A stretch of 64,000 nucleotides of DNA from Flavobacterium phragmitis (GTDB taxonomy: Bacteria > Bacteroidota > Bacteroidia > Flavobacteriales > Flavobacteriaceae): assembly GCF_900112575.1 (NCBI RefSeq), contig NZ_FOMH01000005.1:271878-335877 (forward strand). Reading direction: 5' to 3'. The notes beneath the pieces are model-generated. The model had not been told where the DNA came from and did not search any database. It was given only the letters and a program-made list of their open reading frames with translations. Numbering within the stretch: position 1 is the stretch's first letter; each line of letters starts with the position of its first letter. The translations under genes and the position numbers were made by a program. Shown piece by piece: positions 61,873-64,000 of the stretch.

Positions 61873-62349
61873 ATGGAAAAAACACAGACCGATAAAGAGA
61901 ATTTTTCAAATTTTTGGAAAGAGGAAATATCAGATAGTTTCTTTTTTCAGATTCATCGAATGAAGCGAGCAATTTTCAGACGCACCAATGCGTTAATGAC
62001 TGAAGCTGGAATTACTTTGCAATTAGAACAATTACCGCTTTTAATGATTTTGAATCAAAAAAGTCTTTCACAAAGAGAATTGTCAGACAAAACGATGCGT
62101 GATAAATCTTCGATTCTTAGAAGTATTAGCGCTCTTGAAAAGAAGAATCTGGTTGAGGTTGTAAAAGATAAAACCGACAAGCGAAAGAATATCGTAAGTC
62201 TTACGAATGAAGGAAGTACTTTGGCAAAAAACATTCGATCTCTTATGAAAAGGGCAGAAGAAGAAGTAATGTCTGTATTTACTCCAAAAGAAAGGATAGA
62301 AGCTCTAAATGCAGTGAGGTTTTATGCAGATAAATTAGAAACGCTTTAA
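61873..62349 (+). CDS. MarR-family transcriptional repressor
   Basis: The 158-residue protein has the winged-helix fold of MarR regulators: 'EAGITLQLEQLPLLMILNQK', recognition region 'SQRELSDKTMRDKSSILRSI' and wing 'VEVVKDKTDKRKNIVSLTNE'. It has no signal peptide or membrane segment. Such repressors release DNA when they bind phenolic or drug-like ligands. It lies 62 bp upstream of a MATE efflux gene, and a matching palindrome stands before each gene, so it most likely represses both itself and the pump. Confidence 0.93.
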   Translation: MEKTQTDKENFSNFWKEEISDSFFFQIHRMKRAIFRRTNALMTEAGITLQLEQLPLLMILNQKSLSQRELSDKTMRDKSSILRSISALEKKNLVEVVKDKTDKRKNIVSLTNEGSTLAKNIRSLMKRAEEEVMSVFTPKERIEALNAVRFYADKLETL

Positions 62350-62366
62350 TTTTTTTTAGGATTTAA

Positions 62367-62384
62367 AAGTTGATATGTCAACTT
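62367..62384. promoter_or_regulatory. MarR operator, site 2 (before the MATE gene)
   Basis: AAGTTGATATGTCAACTT has arms AAGTTGA and TCAACTT around TATG, and shares AGTTGAyATGTCA with site 1. It lies 28 bp before the MATE start codon. Confidence 0.72.
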
Positions 62385-62411
62385 ATTTTAAACGATTATT
62401 TTAAATAAAAA

Positions 62412-63830
62412 ATGAAAAAAAACGAATTATTAGAAGGACCAATTCTTTCTTCATTATTAAAATTGGCCGTTCCTATTATGATTGCCAATCTTTTACAGGC
62501 GGCTTATCAATTGGTAGATGCTTTTTGGGTTGGACGCTTGGGCGGAGATGCCGTTGCCGCGGTTTCTGTTAGTACGCCAGTAATCTTTTTGACGATTGCT
62601 TTAGGAACTGGATTAGCCATTGCAGGATCCATTTTAATTGCGCAATATTTTGGTGCAGGAAATCAGAAAATGGTCAATCACGTGGCGGCGCAGACTTTAT
62701 CTATGGTTATCATAGTTTCTGTTGTTTTATCGATTATTGGATATATTCTAAGTCCATACTTTTTATATCTTTTAAAAGTTGAGCCTCAAGTCTATATTGA
62801 TGCTTTAGGATTTATGAGAGTCGCTTTTATTGGCCTGGTTTTTAGTTTTGGGTTTATGATTTTCCAATCCATTATGCGTGGAGTTGGACGTGTAACTTTG
62901 CCGGTTTATATTGTTTTGGGAACGGTAATACTGAATTTTGCATTGGATCCATTATTCATTTACGGATGGAACTTTATTCCGGCAATGGGTGTAAAAGGCG
63001 CTGCATTGGCCACTTTATCGACACAGCTTTTGGCAATTATTATTGGTTTTGCGATTTTGTTTAGAGGAAAACACGGAATTCATCTTCGTATTCAGGATTT
63101 TAAGCCAGATTGGGATCATATCAAAAGAGCTTTCCAGATTGGATTTCCTTCGTCAATTGAACAATCTATGCGTGCTTTAGGAATGATGGCAATCACATTT
63201 CTGATTGTGCGTTTTGGTACAACAACGGTAGCCTCGTACGGTGCAGGATCCAATTTAATTCAGCTGATTTTAATTCCAGCTTTAGGACTTTCAATGGCAA
63301 TTGCCACTTTGGTTGGGCAGAATATTGGTGCTGGAAATGTAGACCGCGCCGCCGAAATTTCAAAATTAGGGGCTTATCTAGGTTTCGGATTATTGACAGG
63401 ATTAGGAATTATAGCTTTCATTTTTGCGCCTCATTTAATTGCTTTTTTCGTCCCAAAAGATCAAGCAGTTATCGAAGGAGGAACAGAATTGCTGCGAATT
63501 ACTTGTCTTTCTTGGGGATTTTTAGGCTTACAGCTTTGTTTAACAGGTGTTTTCCGTGCCGTTGGAAATACTAAACTTCCTATGATTTTGACTTTGGTTT
63601 CACAATGGGTAATTCAGTTTCCACTTGCTTTTATTTTGTCTCATAACACACCTTTAGGAAAACACGGAATTTGGTGGGCTTTCCCAATTGCTTCAGTAGT
63701 AACCGCTTTAATTACAATTGTACTGTATGTAAAAGGCGATTGGAAAAAAGAAAAACTAACCGGAAAAACCAACAAATTAATTGATAAAGTAGAAAGAGAA
63801 ATAGTAAAGGAAGGATTTGAGGTTAAATAA
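62412..63830 (+). CDS. MATE-family multidrug/sodium antiporter
   Basis: The 472-residue inner-membrane protein has 12 helices in two halves: 'LLKLAVPIMIANLLQAAYQL', 'VDAFWVGRLGGDAVAAVSVS' and 'GLAIAGSILIAQYFGAGNQK' in the first, 'IGFPSSIEQSMRALGMMAIT' and 'LVGQNIGAGNVDRAAEISKL' in the second. MATE pumps export drugs or toxic compounds in exchange for sodium or protons. It is downstream of a MarR gene with its own operator, a typical regulated efflux unit. The substrate is unknown. Confidence 0.94.
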   Translation: MKKNELLEGPILSSLLKLAVPIMIANLLQAAYQLVDAFWVGRLGGDAVAAVSVSTPVIFLTIALGTGLAIAGSILIAQYFGAGNQKMVNHVAAQTLSMVIIVSVVLSIIGYILSPYFLYLLKVEPQVYIDALGFMRVAFIGLVFSFGFMIFQSIMRGVGRVTLPVYIVLGTVILNFALDPLFIYGWNFIPAMGVKGAALATLSTQLLAIIIGFAILFRGKHGIHLRIQDFKPDWDHIKRAFQIGFPSSIEQSMRALGMMAITFLIVRFGTTTVASYGAGSNLIQLILIPALGLSMAIATLVGQNIGAGNVDRAAEISKLGAYLGFGLLTGLGIIAFIFAPHLIAFFVPKDQAVIEGGTELLRITCLSWGFLGLQLCLTGVFRAVGNTKLPMILTLVSQWVIQFPLAFILSHNTPLGKHGIWWAFPIASVVTALITIVLYVKGDWKKEKLTGKTNKLIDKVEREIVKEGFEVK

Positions 63831-63852
63831 GATGCAAAGATACAAAGATGCA

Positions 63853-63940
63853 AAGATACAAAGTGACAAAGGTTTTGTAGAGACGCACAGCAGTGCGTCT
63901 TTTTTTTAGGGTTTAAAAAAACTTTGTCACTTTGTATCTT
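63853..63940. repeat. Nested inverted repeat after the MATE gene
   Basis: AAGATACAAAGTGACAAAG (63853-63871) pairs perfectly with 63922-63940. Inside lies the GAGACGCAC hairpin, and further related words (ACTTTGTCTC, TTTGTTTCTCTG) continue to the window edge, so the repeat may be longer than shown. Confidence 0.88.
63881..63908 (+). terminator. Terminator of the marR-MATE unit
   Basis: AGACGCAC (63881-63888) and GTGCGTCT (63893-63900) form a perfect 8-bp stem, followed by eight T residues. Confidence 0.85.
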
Positions 63941-64000
63941 GGTTACTTTGTCTCTTTTCAAAAAAAAACTTTGCCACTTTGTTTCTCTGTCCCTTTGTCT

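Overview
The window looks like chromosomal DNA of a Flavobacterium-type member of the Bacteroidota. It is AT-rich, it carries SusC/SusD-type genes, its promoters match the Bacteroidota pattern TTTG-N19-TAnnTTTG (a complete copy precedes the tRNA-Tyr gene), and its non-coding DNA is packed with long hairpin repeats. I saw no rRNA, phage, insertion-sequence transposase or CRISPR array.

Layout. 1-9.5 kb: a plant cell-wall sugar block read rightward: a truncated sodium/solute symporter, two tandem GH28 pectinases, a GH51 arabinofuranosidase and a GH95 fucosidase-type enzyme. 9.5-15.3 kb: a TPR protein; a leftward operon of outer-membrane porin, Tat-exported Dabb protein and cupin; and a divergent OmpR-type two-component pair with a four-unit 11-bp direct repeat between them. 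15.3-25 kb: a Nudix-type regulator divergent from a TonB-dependent receptor, GH3, esterase and GH3 cluster. 25-28.5 kb: an AraC regulator, a LigB-type dioxygenase and a serine hydrolase (leftward), then a thioredoxin-like protein. 28.7-36.5 kb: a DUF4353-type beta-helix lipoprotein, two unknown membrane-anchored proteins, polyphosphate kinase, an MFS transporter and tRNA-Tyr. 37-44.9 kb: housekeeping and unknown genes, including a DUF4369-TlpA thioredoxin gene split by an in-frame TGA, a J-domain/KTSC protein, small conserved genes, a YchJ-like protein, a VWA/MoxR pair and a DMT transporter. 45-48 kb: two tiny Cys-containing leader-type ORFs around a terminator, then glutamate dehydrogenase and a sterol-desaturase-family protein. 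48-60 kb: a complete polysaccharide utilization locus: a divergent TPR/HTH membrane regulator, two secreted proteins, SusC, SusD, a GH71/GH99-like enzyme and a GH97 alpha-glucosidase; the enzymes suggest an alpha-glucan. 60-64 kb: a duplicated repeat block, an outer-membrane beta-barrel protein, and a MarR-MATE pair sharing a palindromic operator.

How the parts work together. Three sets handle polysaccharides: pectin and arabinan side chains at the left edge, a GH3/esterase set next to the Nudix regulator, and the alpha-glucan-type locus. Secreted enzymes cut the polymer, outer-membrane receptors bind and import the pieces, and periplasmic exo-enzymes finish the work. The best regulatory signals read directly from the DNA are the 11-bp repeats at the porin promoter, the two MarR palindromes, the palindrome before the TonB receptor and the leader region before glutamate dehydrogenase.

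The most unusual feature is the intergenic DNA. A small vocabulary of sequence words is reused as nested inverted repeats, in places tandemly duplicated, always outside coding sequence.
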